DNA of 64,000 nt from Glaciihabitans sp. (GCA_025465535.1 JAODMY010000072.1:24716-88715); one strand, 5' to 3'; numbered from the stretch's first letter, positions 53,315 through 63,390 are shown. Numbers and translations: made by a program. Notes: generated by a model not told the origin, from the letters alone.

Positions 53315-55036
53315 ATGACTGCAACTCTCGAGCGCCAGCACACCTATGGCAGGCCGGCCGGCCCATCCCGTAAGGGAAACGTGGTCGTCAACTGGGTCAC
53401 GTCGACCGACCACAAGACGATCGGGTACCTCTACCTGATTACCTCTTTCATTTACTTCTGCCTCGGTGGCGTGATGGCACTGGTTATCCGCGCCCAGCTG
53501 TTCGAGCCGGGTGAAGCTCTTGTGGGCACGCCCGAGCAGTACGACCAGCTGTTCACGATGCACGGCACGATCATGCTGCTGATGTTCGCGACGCCGCTCT
53601 TCGCCGGCTTCGGAAACGTCATCATGCCGCTGCAGATTGGCGCGCCCGACGTCGCGTTCCCTCGACTGAACGCGTTCGCCTACTGGCTCTACAGCTTCGG
53701 ATCGTTGATTGCGGTCGCCGGGTTCCTTACGCCGCAGGGTGCGGCATCCTTCGGTTGGACGGCGTACGCACCGCTCACCTCGACGACGTTCACGCCGGGC
53801 CTCGGAGGCAATCTCTGGATCTTCGGCCTGGCGCTGAGTGGGTTCGGTACGATTCTCGGTGCCGTCAACTTCATCACCACGATTATCACGATGCGCGCTC
53901 CGGGCATGACCATGTTCCGGATGCCGATCTTCACCTGGAACACCCTTGTGACCTCGATCCTCGTGATCATGGCCTTCCCCGTGCTGGCGGCTGCGTTGCT
54001 CGCACTCGGTGCCGACCGAACCCTCGGTGCCCACGTATTTGATGCCGCGAACGGTGGGGCGCTGCTGTGGCAGCACCTCTTCTGGTTCTTCGGGCACCCC
54101 GAGGTGTACATCATCGCGTTGCCATTTTTCGGCATCGTCAGTGAGGTGTTCCCGGTGTTCAGTCGGAAGCCGATCTTCGGTTACAAGACGCTGATCTACG
54201 CGACGATTGCGATCGCGGCCCTCTCGGTGACGGTGTGGGCGCACCACATGTACGTCACCGGCTCCGTGCTGCTGCCGTTCTTTTCGCTCCTGACGATGCT
54301 GATCGCGGTTCCGACCGGGGTGAAGATCTTCAACTGGATCGGCACGATGTGGCGTGGTTCGGTGACGTTCGAGACTCCGATGATGTGGGCGATCGGCTTT
54401 CTGATCACGTTCACGTTCGGTGGTCTCACGGGTGTGATTCTCGCCTCCCCGCCGCTGGACTTCCACGTCTCGGACACCTACTTCGTTGTCGCTCACTTCC
54501 ACTACGTGGTCTTCGGCACGGTCGTCTTCGCGATGTTCAGCGGGTTCTATTTCTGGTGGCCGAAGTGGACGGGCAAGATGCTCAACGAGCGCCTTGGCAA
54601 GGTGCACTTCTGGTTGCTGTTCATCGGGTTCCACACGACATTTCTCATCCAGCATTGGATCGGGGTCGAGGGGATGCCGCGTCGATACTGGAGCTACCTG
54701 CCCACCGATGGCGTGACCTGGATGAACCAGGTCTCCACGGTCGGCGCGATGCTTCTCGGTGTATCGATCCTGCCGTTCCTCTACAACGTCTACATCACCG
54801 CTCGGCGTGCTCCGAAGGTCACCACGAATGACCCCTGGGGTTATGGGCGGTCGTTGGAGTGGGCGACGTCCTGCCCGCCGCCCCGGCACAACTTCACGTC
54901 GATTCCGCGCATCCGTTCGGAGTCCCCGGCCTTCGACCTGGCTCACCCCGAGGCAGAGATGTCGACCGGTGTCGGCCCGTTCAAGGATGCGCCGGACGTG
55001 GCGACGTACGATCTGGCAACTGGAAGGGTGAGGTAG
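53315..55036 (+). CDS. ctaD: Cytochrome c oxidase subunit I
   Basis: A 573-residue heme-copper oxidase core with 12 membrane helices. Visible motifs include [17 protein letters not shown] (low-spin heme histidine), [19 protein letters not shown] (CuB and cross-linked Tyr), WAHHMYVTG (CuB histidines) and [15 protein letters not shown] (heme ligands). It reduces O2 to water and pumps protons in an aa3-type enzyme. The operon ctaC-ctaD-ctaF is tightly packed. Confidence 0.97.
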   Translation: MTATLERQHTYGRPAGPSRKGNVVVNWVTSTDHKTIGYLYLITSFIYFCLGGVMALVIRAQLFEPGEALVGTPEQYDQLFTMHGTIMLLMFATPLFAGFGNVIMPLQIGAPDVAFPRLNAFAYWLYSFGSLIAVAGFLTPQGAASFGWTAYAPLTSTTFTPGLGGNLWIFGLALSGFGTILGAVNFITTIITMRAPGMTMFRMPIFTWNTLVTSILVIMAFPVLAAALLALGADRTLGAHVFDAANGGALLWQHLFWFFGHPEVYIIALPFFGIVSEVFPVFSRKPIFGYKTLIYATIAIAALSVTVWAHHMYVTGSVLLPFFSLLTMLIAVPTGVKIFNWIGTMWRGSVTFETPMMWAIGFLITFTFGGLTGVILASPPLDFHVSDTYFVVAHFHYVVFGTVVFAMFSGFYFWWPKWTGKMLNERLGKVHFWLLFIGFHTTFLIQHWIGVEGMPRRYWSYLPTDGVTWMNQVSTVGAMLLGVSILPFLYNVYITARRAPKVTTNDPWGYGRSLEWATSCPPPRHNFTSIPRIRSESPAFDLAHPEAEMSTGVGPFKDAPDVATYDLATGRVR

Positions 55037-55039
55037 CTC

Positions 55040-55483
55040 ATGGGTGCTGCGTGGAAACTGTTTACGATCCTTGCGCTCTTCTGCTTTGTCGCGTGTGCCG
55101 GATACATCATCTGGGGAATCGTCGATCCGACCTTCGGCAACGCGTCGGAGAATGGCCGGTGGGAGCCCGTTGGTGGGCTCGGGCTCGGCCTGGTCGGCGT
55201 GCTCAGCGCGCTGATCGCGTTCTACGTCTGGCGTCTGCACCGTGCTCAGGGCGGCATTGAGCTTCCCGAGGACCGCGCCGACGCCGACATCGACGACGGC
55301 GAAGCGGAGCAGGGATTCTTCAGCCCGTGGAGCTGGTGGCCGATCTCGCTCGGACTGTCCGCTGCCCTGATGTTCACCGGGCTCGCGGTGGGGAACTGGA
55401 TCTGCTTTATCGCCGTTCCACTGGCTGCGATCAGCTTGGTTGGCCTCATCTTCGAGTACCAGCGCGGATATTTCGGCCACTGA
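55040..55483 (+). CDS. ctaF: Actinobacterial cytochrome c oxidase subunit IV
   Basis: A 147-residue membrane protein with four hydrophobic helices, the motif YIIWGIVDPTFGNASENG near the N-terminus and EQGFFSPWSWWPISLGLS in the second half, the signature of actinobacterial CtaF. It is a structural subunit of the aa3 oxidase in the bc1-aa3 supercomplex. The gene starts 3 nt after ctaD and is followed by a strong terminator. Confidence 0.93.
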   Translation: MGAAWKLFTILALFCFVACAGYIIWGIVDPTFGNASENGRWEPVGGLGLGLVGVLSALIAFYVWRLHRAQGGIELPEDRADADIDDGEAEQGFFSPWSWWPISLGLSAALMFTGLAVGNWICFIAVPLAAISLVGLIFEYQRGYFGH

Positions 55484-55503
55484 CGCCAATTGATATCTGA
55501 GGT

Positions 55504-55533
55504 GCCCGGCAGGTAATCCTGCCGGGCATTTTT
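55504..55533 (+). terminator. Strong intrinsic terminator of the ctaCDF operon
   Basis: GCCCGGCAGG, a TAAT loop and CCTGCCGGGC form a perfect 10-bp stem, followed by ATTTTT. Confidence 0.95.
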
Positions 55534-55600
55534 GCGTTCCCGGGATAGCGTCGCTGCGGGTACTGGACTTGCCCTGCAGCAGGTGTGAAAGGCTGGGCGC

Positions 55601-55891
55601 ATGATCCTTGAGCATGCGATTCTCCCGGTGCGTTCCGGTTCCGAGCCGGAGTTCGAGGCGGCATTCACGCAAGCGCGTCCCCTAATCAGCGGGCAGCCAG
55701 GATTTCGGTCGCTCTCCTTGTCGCGATCGATTGAATCGCCGAATCTCTACCTGCTCCTCGTGGAGTGGGACTCCGTGGAAGCTCATACGGATGGATTCCG
55801 GACGTCGTCCGGGTACGAGTCCTGGAAGGCGCTGCTGCATCACTTCTACGACCCGTTCCCCGTGGTCGAGCACTTCGCCGAAGCGATGTAA
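55601..55891 (+). CDS. Antibiotic biosynthesis monooxygenase (ABM)-domain protein
   Basis: A 96-residue protein of the dimeric ferredoxin-like ABM fold: MILEHAILPVRSGSEPEFEA, ISGQPGFRSLSLSRSIES, and LLLVEWDSVEAHTDGFRTS. ABM proteins include cofactor-free monooxygenases and heme-degrading enzymes; the asparagine and tryptophan of IsdG-type heme enzymes are not evident. The function is unknown. It lies between the two respiratory operons, closed off by a terminator upstream and a Family 1 palindrome downstream. Confidence 0.82.
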   Translation: MILEHAILPVRSGSEPEFEAAFTQARPLISGQPGFRSLSLSRSIESPNLYLLLVEWDSVEAHTDGFRTSSGYESWKALLHHFYDPFPVVEHFAEAM

Positions 55892-55910
55892 TTGCCCAGC
55901 CGCTGATCCT

Positions 55911-55976
55911 GTCTGCCCCCGGGTGATGCGTCTGCCCCCGTACGTGCGGGGGCACACGCATCACCCGGGGGCAGAC
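55911..55976. repeat. Family 1 palindromic repeat, copy 3 (66 bp, full)
   Basis: Two 33-bp arms complementary in 31 positions, with no loop. The outer arms include GTCTGCCCCCGGGTGATGCG and its complement. It lies between the ABM gene and the end of qcrB, which are convergent. Confidence 0.93.
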
Positions 55977-55992
55977 GCGGGGAGGGGGCACG

Positions 55993-56024
55993 AAAAAGGC
56001 CACCCCGCGGTGAGCGGGATGGCC
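55993..56024 (-). terminator. Intrinsic terminator of the qcrB operon
   Basis: On the minus strand GGCCATCCCGC and GCGGGGTGGCC form an 11-bp stem with one mismatch, followed by TTTTT, 20 nt after the qcrB stop. Confidence 0.88.
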
Positions 56025-56044
56025 TCTGACGTTGGAAACTGTGG

Positions 56045-57742
56045 CTAGTGGCCGGTACCGATCTCGTGACCGTCAGCGGATCCGGTCTCAACCGCTCCGT
56101 GGCCGGCACCGTGTGCCTGCTCCAGCTCGGTATTGGTGACTGGCGAGATGCGATCCTCGAAGAACCAGCTCGACATGGCCCCGCGTGCGCGCTCGAGCGT
56201 TGAGATCCTGCCCTGCGCATTCGGACGAATCATGAGCGGCTTGTAGTCCTGGAAGCTCACCAGGCGCCAGCGCTCGTAGTCGCTGAGCTGCTCGTGGACC
56301 TCGATGTACTCACCACCGGGAAGGCGAACGATCCGGCCGCTCTCAAAGCCGTGAAGGGCGATCTCGCGATCCTTCTTCATCAGTGCGAGGCAGACCCGCT
56401 TCGTGATCTGGTACGCGACGATCGGTCCAAGGATGAGCGTGATCTGCAACGTACGAATGACGCCCTCGATGCTCAGCAGGAAGTGGGTCGCGATGAGGTC
56501 AGAGCTTGCTGCTGCCCACAGGACCGCGTAGAACGTTACGCCGGCGGCGCCGATCGCGGTACGGGTCGGTGCGTTACGGGGGCGATCAGCGATGTGGTGC
56601 TCGCGCTTGTCGCCAGTGATCCAGCCCTCGATGAAGGGATAGGCGGCGACTGCGACGATGAAGAGTCCGAGGACGAGGACGGGCGCGACGATGTTCAGCG
56701 AGAACGTGTAGTCGCCGATCATGAATCCCCAGTCCGAGGGGACAAGACGAAGCGCGCCATCGGCAAAACCGATGTACCAGTCTGGCTGGGTACCCGCCGA
56801 AATCGGAGACGGATCGTAGGGCCCGTAGGTCCAGATCGGGTTGATGGTGAAGAGCGACGCCATCAGCATGATCACGCCGAAGACGATGAAGAAGAATCCA
56901 CCGGCCTTGGCAGCGAACACGGGCATGATCGGCACGCCAACGACGTTGTCGTTGGTCTTCCCCGGCCCGGCGAACTGCGTGTGCTTGTTGATCACGAGCA
57001 GAACCAGGTGGACACCTAGAGCGGCAACAAGGATCGCGGGCAGCAGGAGAATGTGCAGCGTGTAGAGGCGCCCCACGATCTCCGTGCCGGGGAACTCGCC
57101 GCCGAACAGCAGGTACGAGATCCAGGTCCCGACGATCGGCAGGCCCTTGATCAGTCCGTCGATGATCCGCAGTCCGTTGCCCGAGAGAAGGTCATCGGGA
57201 AGCGAGTAGCCGGTGAAGCCCTCCGCCATCGCGAGGATGAAGAGAATGAACCCGATCATCCAGTTCAGCTCACGCGGCTTGCGGAAGGCTCCCGTGAAGA
57301 AGATGCGGAGCATGTGCAGGCCGATGGATGCAACGAACAGGAGTGCCGCCCAGTGGTGCACCTGCCGCATGAGCAGGCCGCCTCGGATATCGAAGCTGAT
57401 GTGCAGCGTCGAGTTCATCGCGGCGGACATATTGATGCCCTTGAGGGGCAGATACGTGCCGTCGTAGACCACCGGCGTCTGCGACGCCTGGAAGAAGAAC
57501 GTCAGGAACGTGCCGGTGAGCAGGATGACGATGAAGCTATACAGCGCAACTTCGCCGAGCATGAACGACCAGTGGTCCGGGAAGATCTTGCGGCCGAGTT
57601 CCTTGACGAGCCCCGAGATGCTGGTGCGCTCGTCGATGTAATTTGCGGCGGAAGCGGTAACCGACGGACGCTTGGCCAAAGCCGTGCTCCGTGGTGCCTC
57701 CGGGGCGCCTACGCCCGCGGAGGTATCCGTGGTCGTGGTCAT
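56045..57742 (-). CDS. qcrB: Menaquinol-cytochrome c reductase cytochrome b subunit
   Basis: A 565-residue cytochrome b with eight or more membrane helices. Heme ligands are in LHISFDIRGGLLMRQVHHW and LYTLHILLLPAILVAALGVH; the quinol-oxidation motif is PDWY (QPDWYIGFADGALR). The long hydrophilic C-terminus is typical of actinobacterial QcrB, the target of telacebec. It oxidises menaquinol within the bc1-aa3 supercomplex. The ATG overlaps the qcrA stop by 4 bp. Confidence 0.96.
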   Translation of the reverse strand: MTTTTDTSAGVGAPEAPRSTALAKRPSVTASAANYIDERTSISGLVKELGRKIFPDHWSFMLGEVALYSFIVILLTGTFLTFFFQASQTPVVYDGTYLPLKGINMSAAMNSTLHISFDIRGGLLMRQVHHWAALLFVASIGLHMLRIFFTGAFRKPRELNWMIGFILFILAMAEGFTGYSLPDDLLSGNGLRIIDGLIKGLPIVGTWISYLLFGGEFPGTEIVGRLYTLHILLLPAILVAALGVHLVLLVINKHTQFAGPGKTNDNVVGVPIMPVFAAKAGGFFFIVFGVIMLMASLFTINPIWTYGPYDPSPISAGTQPDWYIGFADGALRLVPSDWGFMIGDYTFSLNIVAPVLVLGLFIVAVAAYPFIEGWITGDKREHHIADRPRNAPTRTAIGAAGVTFYAVLWAAASSDLIATHFLLSIEGVIRTLQITLILGPIVAYQITKRVCLALMKKDREIALHGFESGRIVRLPGGEYIEVHEQLSDYERWRLVSFQDYKPLMIRPNAQGRISTLERARGAMSSWFFEDRISPVTNTELEQAHGAGHGAVETGSADGHEIGTGH

Positions 57743-58803
57743 GTTTCACGCTCCCAAAAATCTGGTCCAACTGGCTCGTGGAAGTCGCTCTGGGCAACAA
57801 GATAGCCCTCGGAGTCGACAGTGATAGGAAGTTGCGGAAGCGGACGTCGCGCCGGCCCGAAAATAACCTTGGCCTCGTGGGTGATGTCGAACTGCGACTG
57901 GTGGCAAGGGCAGAGCAGGTGGTGGGTGTCCTGCTCGTACAGTGCTACGGGACATCCGACGTGCGTGCAGATCTTCGAGTAAGCGATGATCCCGTTGTAG
58001 TTCCAGGTCTCGCGTCCCTTGGTGACGTGCAGGTCCTGCGGCAGGAGACGCATGAGCAGAACCGCGGCCTTGGCCTTCTGCTCGAGCATGTCTGTGCGCT
58101 GAAGCAGTCCCTCGGGAATGACGTGGAACGCGGAGCCGAGGGTGACGTCCGAAGCCTTGATCGGAATACCCGTTGGGTCGTGGGTCAGGCGAGTGCCCTT
58201 TTTCCACATCGTGTGCTGGAGAAGCTTGACCGGATCCGCCATCGGCGCGAGGTCGCGAAACAGCGCGATCGCGGGCACAGGTGTCAGCACGAGCGCGCCG
58301 ATCATGCTGTTCCGGATGAGTGTGCGTCGCCCGAATCCGGACTCCGCATTGCCGAGCTCGAAGACCTCGACGGCCTTCTCGCGAGTCTCCGGGGTGCCGC
58401 GCGTACCGTGACGAAGCTCGACGCTCTCGTCTTCGCGCATGAGCTGCTTGGCCCAGTGCACGGCGCCGAGGCCGATGCCGAGCAGGCCGAGGGTGATTCC
58501 GAGCCCGAGCAACAGGTTGTTCGTCCGGATCGAGCCGAAGTCTCCCGGAATGATCGGATAGGCGATATAGGCCGCGAGGGCGAAGATGCTACCGATGATC
58601 GAAAGGAAGAACAGGATCGCAACCTGGCGTTCCGCCCGCTTCTCTTTATTCGGATCGAGATCCGTCATGCGCGGATTGTGCGGCGGGAATCCGGGGTTCT
58701 GCGGAATGTCGGACTGGACGACGCCGGTGCCGGGGGATTCCGGAGCGCGCGAGACCTTAACCGCCGTGCCCGACGCAGTGTTGCTGTCGCCGTGCTGTGC
58801 CAT
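57739..58803 (-). CDS. qcrA: Menaquinol-cytochrome c reductase Rieske iron-sulfur subunit
   Basis: A 354-residue Rieske protein with three membrane helices (the actinobacterial form) and a C-terminal Rieske domain. The [2Fe-2S] ligands are C279 and H281 in CTHVGC and C298 and H301 in CPCH, with the disulfide C284-C300. It carries electrons from menaquinol to the diheme QcrC. It overlaps qcrC by one base and qcrB by 4, so the three are co-translated. Confidence 0.96.
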   Translation of the reverse strand: MAQHGDSNTASGTAVKVSRAPESPGTGVVQSDIPQNPGFPPHNPRMTDLDPNKEKRAERQVAILFFLSIIGSIFALAAYIAYPIIPGDFGSIRTNNLLLGLGITLGLLGIGLGAVHWAKQLMREDESVELRHGTRGTPETREKAVEVFELGNAESGFGRRTLIRNSMIGALVLTPVPAIALFRDLAPMADPVKLLQHTMWKKGTRLTHDPTGIPIKASDVTLGSAFHVIPEGLLQRTDMLEQKAKAAVLLMRLLPQDLHVTKGRETWNYNGIIAYSKICTHVGCPVALYEQDTHHLLCPCHQSQFDITHEAKVIFGPARRPLPQLPITVDSEGYLVAQSDFHEPVGPDFWERET

Positions 58804-59621
58804 TAGTTCGCCTTCGCAGTCAGCCAGATCGTGACGCCGACGATCGTTCCGAGCCCAAAGATCCAGAGGAAGAGTCCCTCAGACACCGGTCCGAGGTTGC
58901 CAAGGTCGAGGCCACCGGGCGACGGGTTGTTGTCCAGGTACTTGAGGTAGGTGATGACATCGGCCTTTTGCATCGGCGTCAGGTTCTTGTCATTGAAGAC
59001 AGGCATGTTCTGCGGGCCGGTTTCCATGGCCTCGTAGATGGTCTTCGCCTTCACGCCCGTTAGTGCCGGCGCGAACTTGCCCTCGGTCAGGGCGCCGCCA
59101 GCACCGGCGACGTTATGGCACATCGCGCAGTTGGTGCGGAACAAAAGTGCGCCCTGGGCCGCGTTGTCGTTACCGCCGAGATATTCCTTCGACGGGATTC
59201 CGGGGCCGGGGGCCTTTGACGCGACAAACGTGTAAAGAGCCTGGGTCTGCTGGGCGGTGAACTGGGAAGGCTTCTGCTCTTCCTGCGGGCCGCTTGCCGC
59301 AGCGGGCATCCGTCCGGTCGAAACCTGGAAGTCAACGGATGCGGCGCCAACGCCGATGAGCGACGGCGCAACCTTCGTGCCCTCGAGATTCATACCGTGG
59401 CAAGTTGCGCAGTTGGCCTGAAAAAGCTTTGAACCTTCTGTGGTCAGCGCGCTACTTGCCGCTGTCGTCGAGGCGTTTGCCGAGGTCGTGAACAGTGCGT
59501 ACACGCCGCCTGTTGCAACCAAACCAATCAGGATTAGCGCAATGGATGCGAGCGGGGAACGTCGTCCCTGCTTGCGTACTCGCCCCTTTGTGAGGGGGTC
59601 TTGACTAGCGGACTTCGCCAT
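58803..59621 (-). CDS. qcrC: Menaquinol-cytochrome c reductase diheme cytochrome c subunit
   Basis: A 272-residue protein from the ATG at 59621, preceded by AGGAAG; an ATG at 59639 is possible. One N-terminal membrane helix (about 25-46), two heme-binding motifs CATCH (71-75) and CAMCH (165-169), and a C-terminal helix. The two c-type hemes replace soluble cytochrome c and pass electrons straight to CtaC, as in other actinobacteria. Confidence 0.96.
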   Translation of the reverse strand: MAKSASQDPLTKGRVRKQGRRSPLASIALILIGLVATGGVYALFTTSANASTTAASSALTTEGSKLFQANCATCHGMNLEGTKVAPSLIGVGAASVDFQVSTGRMPAAASGPQEEQKPSQFTAQQTQALYTFVASKAPGPGIPSKEYLGGNDNAAQGALLFRTNCAMCHNVAGAGGALTEGKFAPALTGVKAKTIYEAMETGPQNMPVFNDKNLTPMQKADVITYLKYLDNNPSPGGLDLGNLGPVSEGLFLWIFGLGTIVGVTIWLTAKAN

Positions 59622-59641
59622 TCTTCTTCCTGTTCGCACGT

Positions 59642-60271
59642 TTATTTGAGGACGTAAATGACAAAGAACAGTGCGATCCAGACGACATCTACGAAGTGCC
59701 AGTAGTACGAGACAACGATCGCGCTGGTTGCCTCTTTGTGTCCGAAGTTCTTCGCGGAGTACGCGCGACCGATCACCAGCAGGAACGCGATGAGACCGCA
59801 GGTCACATGGAGCCCGTGGAAGCCTGTGGTCAGGAAGAACGCCGAACCATAGGCGTCTGAGCTCATGCTCACACCAGCCGAAACCAGGTTTGCGTACTCA
59901 TAGAGCTGGCCGATGACGAAGAGCGCGCCCATCACATAAGTGACGAAGAACCACTCCACCATTCCCCACTCGGTGATCTTCCAGCTCTTCCGCTTCGGCT
60001 GTAGTCGCTCGGCCGCAAAGACGCCCATCTGGCAGGTGAACGATGACGCCACCAGGATGCTCGTGTTGATGCCGGAGAACCACACCGTGAGGTGGGAACT
60101 TTCAGCGGCCCAGAGAACGGGGGAAGTCGACCGCAGGGTGAAGTAGATCGCGAACAAACCCGCGAAGAACATCACCTCACTGCCGAGCCACACGATCGTT
60201 CCGACCGCGACAATGCTCGGCCGGTTCACAGAGGATATACCGGCCGGGCGAGTAATAGAGGTGCTCGTCAC
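59642..60271 (-). CDS. ctaE: Cytochrome c oxidase subunit III
   Basis: A 209-residue membrane protein with five helices from the GTG at 60271 ([11 protein letters not shown]); an ATG at 60310 is an alternative. Motifs [32 protein letters not shown] and [20 protein letters not shown] mark subunit III. It stabilises the aa3 core and its proton uptake. It heads the ctaE-qcrC-qcrA-qcrB operon, the same order as in mycobacteria, with divergent trpD. Confidence 0.95.
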   Translation of the reverse strand: MTSTSITRPAGISSVNRPSIVAVGTIVWLGSEVMFFAGLFAIYFTLRSTSPVLWAAESSHLTVWFSGINTSILVASSFTCQMGVFAAERLQPKRKSWKITEWGMVEWFFVTYVMGALFVIGQLYEYANLVSAGVSMSSDAYGSAFFLTTGFHGLHVTCGLIAFLLVIGRAYSAKNFGHKEATSAIVVSYYWHFVDVVWIALFFVIYVLK

Positions 60272-60337
60272 TGTTCCATTATGTCCGATAACGAGAGGCC
60301 GTTCTTCCATTCCTGCCGCCAGTCGCGCCCTAATCGT

Positions 60338-60343
60338 TAGGAT
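60338..60343 (+). promoter_or_regulatory. Putative -10 box of leaderless trpD transcript
   Basis: TAGGAT ends 7 nt before the trpD ATG and no ribosome-binding site is seen. Confidence 0.45.
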
Positions 60344-60350
60344 TTCGAAC

Positions 60351-61406
60351 ATGACGTCCGAGCACACCTGGCCCACCGTTCTCAGCCATCTTGTAGAGGG
60401 CTCGGATCTGTCGATCAGCGAGTCAACATGGGCTATGCAGGCAGTGATGGCCGGGGAGGCGACTCCCGCCCAATTGGGCGGTCTCCTGGTCGCGCTTCGC
60501 ATTAAGGGGGAGACGGTCGACGAGATCGTCGGGTTCCGGGATGCGGTGCTCGCGAACGCGCTTCCGTTGGATGTGGATCCGATGGCACTGGACATCGTTG
60601 GTACAGGCGGAGACCCGTACGGTGCGGTTCTCAACATCTCGTCGATCGCCTCCGTTATCGCCGCTGCGGCCGGTGTTCCGGTCGTCAAACACGGCAATGC
60701 CGGCGCGAGTTCGGCATCTGGAGCATCGGATGTGTTGTCGGCGCTTGGCCTGAACCTCGAGATCCCGCCCGAGCGCGTTGCCGCGGTGTTCAGGGAAACC
60801 GGCATCACATTCGCGTTCGCGAAGATGTTCCACCCCGGATTCCGGCACGCGGGACCGACCCGCAAAGAGCTCGGCATTTCGACGCTGTTCAACATCCTCG
60901 GCCCGCTCTCCAATCCCGCGCGCCCCGAGGCCTCCGCAATCGGGGTGGCGAGCCTCGAGCGGGTGCCACTCATCGTCGGCGTATTCCAGACCAGGGGCAC
61001 AAACGCTCTCGTCTACCGTGGCGACGACGGAATCGACAAGCTGACGACAACGGGTCACAGCCACATCTGGGAGGTTTCGCGCGGTTTCGTCACCGAGCAC
61101 GATCTGAACCCGGCGGACCTCGGTATTCCGACCGCGAAGATCCAGTCGCTGCTAGGGAAGGATGCCGTGCACAATGCCGCCGTGGCGCGTGCCGTGCTCG
61201 CGGGCGAGAAGGGGCCTGTGCGGGATGTCGTGCTTCTGAACGCGGCCGCCGGGCTCACCGCGTTCGACCTCGCGAACGATCCAGAACAGATGCGGCTGCC
61301 GATGACCGGACGCCTCGCGAAGAATTTCGCCGTCGCTGCCGAGGCGATCGATTCGGGAGCGGCCAGCGCGAAGCTCGACGAGTGGGTTGCCGCGACCAAC
61401 GCCTGA
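60351..61406 (+). CDS. trpD: Anthranilate phosphoribosyltransferase
   Basis: A 351-residue enzyme from the ATG at 60351. Motifs: [17 protein letters not shown] (PRPP-binding glycine loop), [39 protein letters not shown] and [13 protein letters not shown]. It joins anthranilate to PRPP in tryptophan synthesis. It stands apart from other trp genes but beside ctaE, an arrangement also found in Mycobacterium (Rv2192c-Rv2193). Confidence 0.95.
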   Translation: MTSEHTWPTVLSHLVEGSDLSISESTWAMQAVMAGEATPAQLGGLLVALRIKGETVDEIVGFRDAVLANALPLDVDPMALDIVGTGGDPYGAVLNISSIASVIAAAAGVPVVKHGNAGASSASGASDVLSALGLNLEIPPERVAAVFRETGITFAFAKMFHPGFRHAGPTRKELGISTLFNILGPLSNPARPEASAIGVASLERVPLIVGVFQTRGTNALVYRGDDGIDKLTTTGHSHIWEVSRGFVTEHDLNPADLGIPTAKIQSLLGKDAVHNAAVARAVLAGEKGPVRDVVLLNAAAGLTAFDLANDPEQMRLPMTGRLAKNFAVAAEAIDSGAASAKLDEWVAATNA

Positions 61407-61475
61407 GCTGGGTTGACGCTGGGCTGGGCTGACGCTGAGCGGGGCTGAGCTGATGCAGCTGAGCGGTCAGCGGTC
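61404..61475. repeat. Degenerate tandem repeat between convergent trpD and oxidase genes
   Basis: Repeats of units such as GCTGGGCTGAC and GCTGAGC, reaching the stop codon of the downstream minus-strand gene. Confidence 0.65.
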
Positions 61476-62744
61476 GGCGCGGCGGATGCTGCCCTGGCCG
61501 AGTTCGGTGATCGCGCGATGTCCGCTGAGGCCGAGCGCAAGGTCGAAGTCGGCGACGAGATTTCGGAGCACGGCCTCGGCGCCTGCCGCGCCTGCGAGCG
61601 CGAGTCCGTAGACCCACGGTCGGCCGACGAGCACCGCTCTCGCACCGAGGGCAAGGGCTATCGCGATGTCGCTGCCCTCGCGGATGCCGCTGTCGAACAG
61701 GACGGGCAGGCGACCGGCGACCCGATCGACGATCGTGGGCAGCGCATCCAGCGATCCGATCGCGCGATCGAGCTGTCGTCCGCCGTGGTTGCTGACGATG
61801 ATGCCGTCCATGCCGTGTTTGACTGCCAGCTCGGCGTCATCCGGATGCTGGATTCCCTTCAGCAGGATGGGTAGTTTTGTGAGCTTCCGCACGAAATCAA
61901 GGTTGTCCCAGGTGAGCGATGACCTCGAAAACACTTCGAGGAAGGTGTCGACCGCGGCTCTTGGCTCGGGCGAGCGCAGATTCGGCCAGAACTTCCCCGG
62001 GTAGTGCCTGGTCATGTCGAGGAGGGTTCGAATGACCGCGGGAGTGATTTTCGGGCGCGGCGCGGCGGGAGAAACGGCGGCGCGCCGGACGACAAGCTTC
62101 CGGAACACCGGATCGCTCGTGTACTGGGCGATGCCGAGCCCGTGCGCAAACGGCAGGTAGGCGAGGTCGAGGTCGCGAGGGCGCCATCCGAGCATGTGGG
62201 TGTCGAGGGTGATCACGATCGCCCCGGCACCGGCCCGTTCGGCACGGGTAACGAGGCTCGTCACCAGCTCATCGGAGCTGCTCCAGTAGAGCTGGAACCA
62301 GTGCGGCGCGCGCGGTGTCGCCGCGAACGCCTCCTCCATCGCGATCGAGGCCTGGTTCGATGCGACGTACGGAATCCCGAGCGCGGATGCCGCCCGCGCG
62401 ATCCCCAGGTCGGCCTCCGGATGCGCGAGCTCAAGCACGCCGATTGGCGCGGCAATCACCGGAAACGGGTACCTCGTCCCGAAGAGCTCGATCGTCAGGT
62501 CGCGCACGCTGGCATCCCGAAGCATCCGCGGTACCAGCTCCCACCGACCGAAGGCGGAGGAGTTGGCGGCGGTGGTCTTCTCGAGGCCGGACGAACCGGC
62601 CACGTAGGCCCACGCATCCTCAGACATGACTCTGCTCGCGGCAGCTTCGAGGGCGGACCAGCCCGCGGGCACGAGGGGAGCGCGACCGAGCGCGCCATTT
62701 CGGAAGATCCCCGACTGCGTCTCGCGTCCGATGCTCGCCGCCAT
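61467..62744 (-). CDS. FMN-dependent alpha-hydroxy-acid oxidase, lactate monooxygenase-like
   Basis: A 425-residue flavoprotein of the lactate oxidase/glycolate oxidase family. FMN-binding PVIAAPIGVLELAHPEADLG, the LPILLKGIQHPDDAELA lysine region, SNHGGRQLDRAIGSLD with the catalytic histidine (about residue 317) and arginine, and FDSGIREGSDIAIALALGA (read in parts) are all present. It probably oxidises L-lactate or a related 2-hydroxy acid. The length and GWSALEAAASRVMSEDAW N-terminus fit lactate 2-monooxygenase, but dehydrogenase activity cannot be excluded. Confidence 0.88.
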   Translation of the reverse strand: MAASIGRETQSGIFRNGALGRAPLVPAGWSALEAAASRVMSEDAWAYVAGSSGLEKTTAANSSAFGRWELVPRMLRDASVRDLTIELFGTRYPFPVIAAPIGVLELAHPEADLGIARAASALGIPYVASNQASIAMEEAFAATPRAPHWFQLYWSSSDELVTSLVTRAERAGAGAIVITLDTHMLGWRPRDLDLAYLPFAHGLGIAQYTSDPVFRKLVVRRAAVSPAAPRPKITPAVIRTLLDMTRHYPGKFWPNLRSPEPRAAVDTFLEVFSRSSLTWDNLDFVRKLTKLPILLKGIQHPDDAELAVKHGMDGIIVSNHGGRQLDRAIGSLDALPTIVDRVAGRLPVLFDSGIREGSDIAIALALGARAVLVGRPWVYGLALAGAAGAEAVLRNLVADFDLALGLSGHRAITELGQGSIRRADR

Positions 62745-62790
62745 GAAGCTCCCTCGCTCGCTGCTGGCCGCACTGCCCAGCCAGCTCAGG

Positions 62791-63381
62791 CTAACCCGCG
62801 GAGCGCGCCGCCTTCAGTGCCGCCGACCACCAGTGCAGGTCGGCGAAGAGGATGTCGAGTCGGGGCTCGAGACGAGCGAAGGCCTCGCGGCGGGCTTCTG
62901 GATTCGCACGAATCTCCATCATCTGCATGCCAAAGACGTGCACGGTCGGGCGCACGGACACCATGTCGAGTTCGGCGACCACCTGGCGCAGCTGCTCGAT
63001 TGCGCGGCTTCCACCGACATTGCCGTAGCCGAGGAACGAGACGGGCTTGTGGTTGAACTCGGCAAAGAAGTGATCGAGTACGTTCTTGAGCCCAGCCGGG
63101 TAGCCATGGTTGTGCTCGCTGGTGATGATGAGAAATCCGTCCGCTCGATCGAAAATTGTGCCGAGCTCACGCTCCTCGTCCGAGCCGTACTGGCGAGGAG
63201 AGAGCGCCGGCGCGGTCGGAAGATCATAGAAGGGCAGCGGGTGATCGCGAAGATCGAGAACCTCGAACATGAAATCGGTGCGCAGTGCCGAGCGTTCGAG
63301 GATCCAGGCCAGCGGATAGTCGGCGAACCGAACCGTTCGCGTGCTCGCGACGACGATGAGGATGTGGGGAACGGTGGGCAT
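62791..63381 (-). CDS. NADPH-dependent FMN reductase
   Basis: A 196-residue flavodoxin-like protein. It starts PHILIVVASTRTVRFADYPL (phosphate loop STRTVR), with ADGFLIITSEHNHGYPAGLK as the FMN-binding SEYNxxxP-type motif and FLGYGNVGGSRAIEQLR in the C-terminal half. The family reduces FMN, quinones or azo compounds with NADPH. It lies between the lactate oxidase gene and a 2'-5' RNA ligase-like gene, all on the minus strand. Confidence 0.9.
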   Translation of the reverse strand: MPTVPHILIVVASTRTVRFADYPLAWILERSALRTDFMFEVLDLRDHPLPFYDLPTAPALSPRQYGSDEERELGTIFDRADGFLIITSEHNHGYPAGLKNVLDHFFAEFNHKPVSFLGYGNVGGSRAIEQLRQVVAELDMVSVRPTVHVFGMQMMEIRANPEARREAFARLEPRLDILFADLHWWSAALKAARSAG

Positions 63382-63390
63382 GGCAGAACG

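Noticed and set aside
53237..55672. Long antisense frame of about 800 codons over ctaD and ctaF
   Set aside because: It is the complementary-frame shadow of highly GC-biased cytochrome oxidase genes; its sequence is low complexity Arg/Asp/Glu/His.
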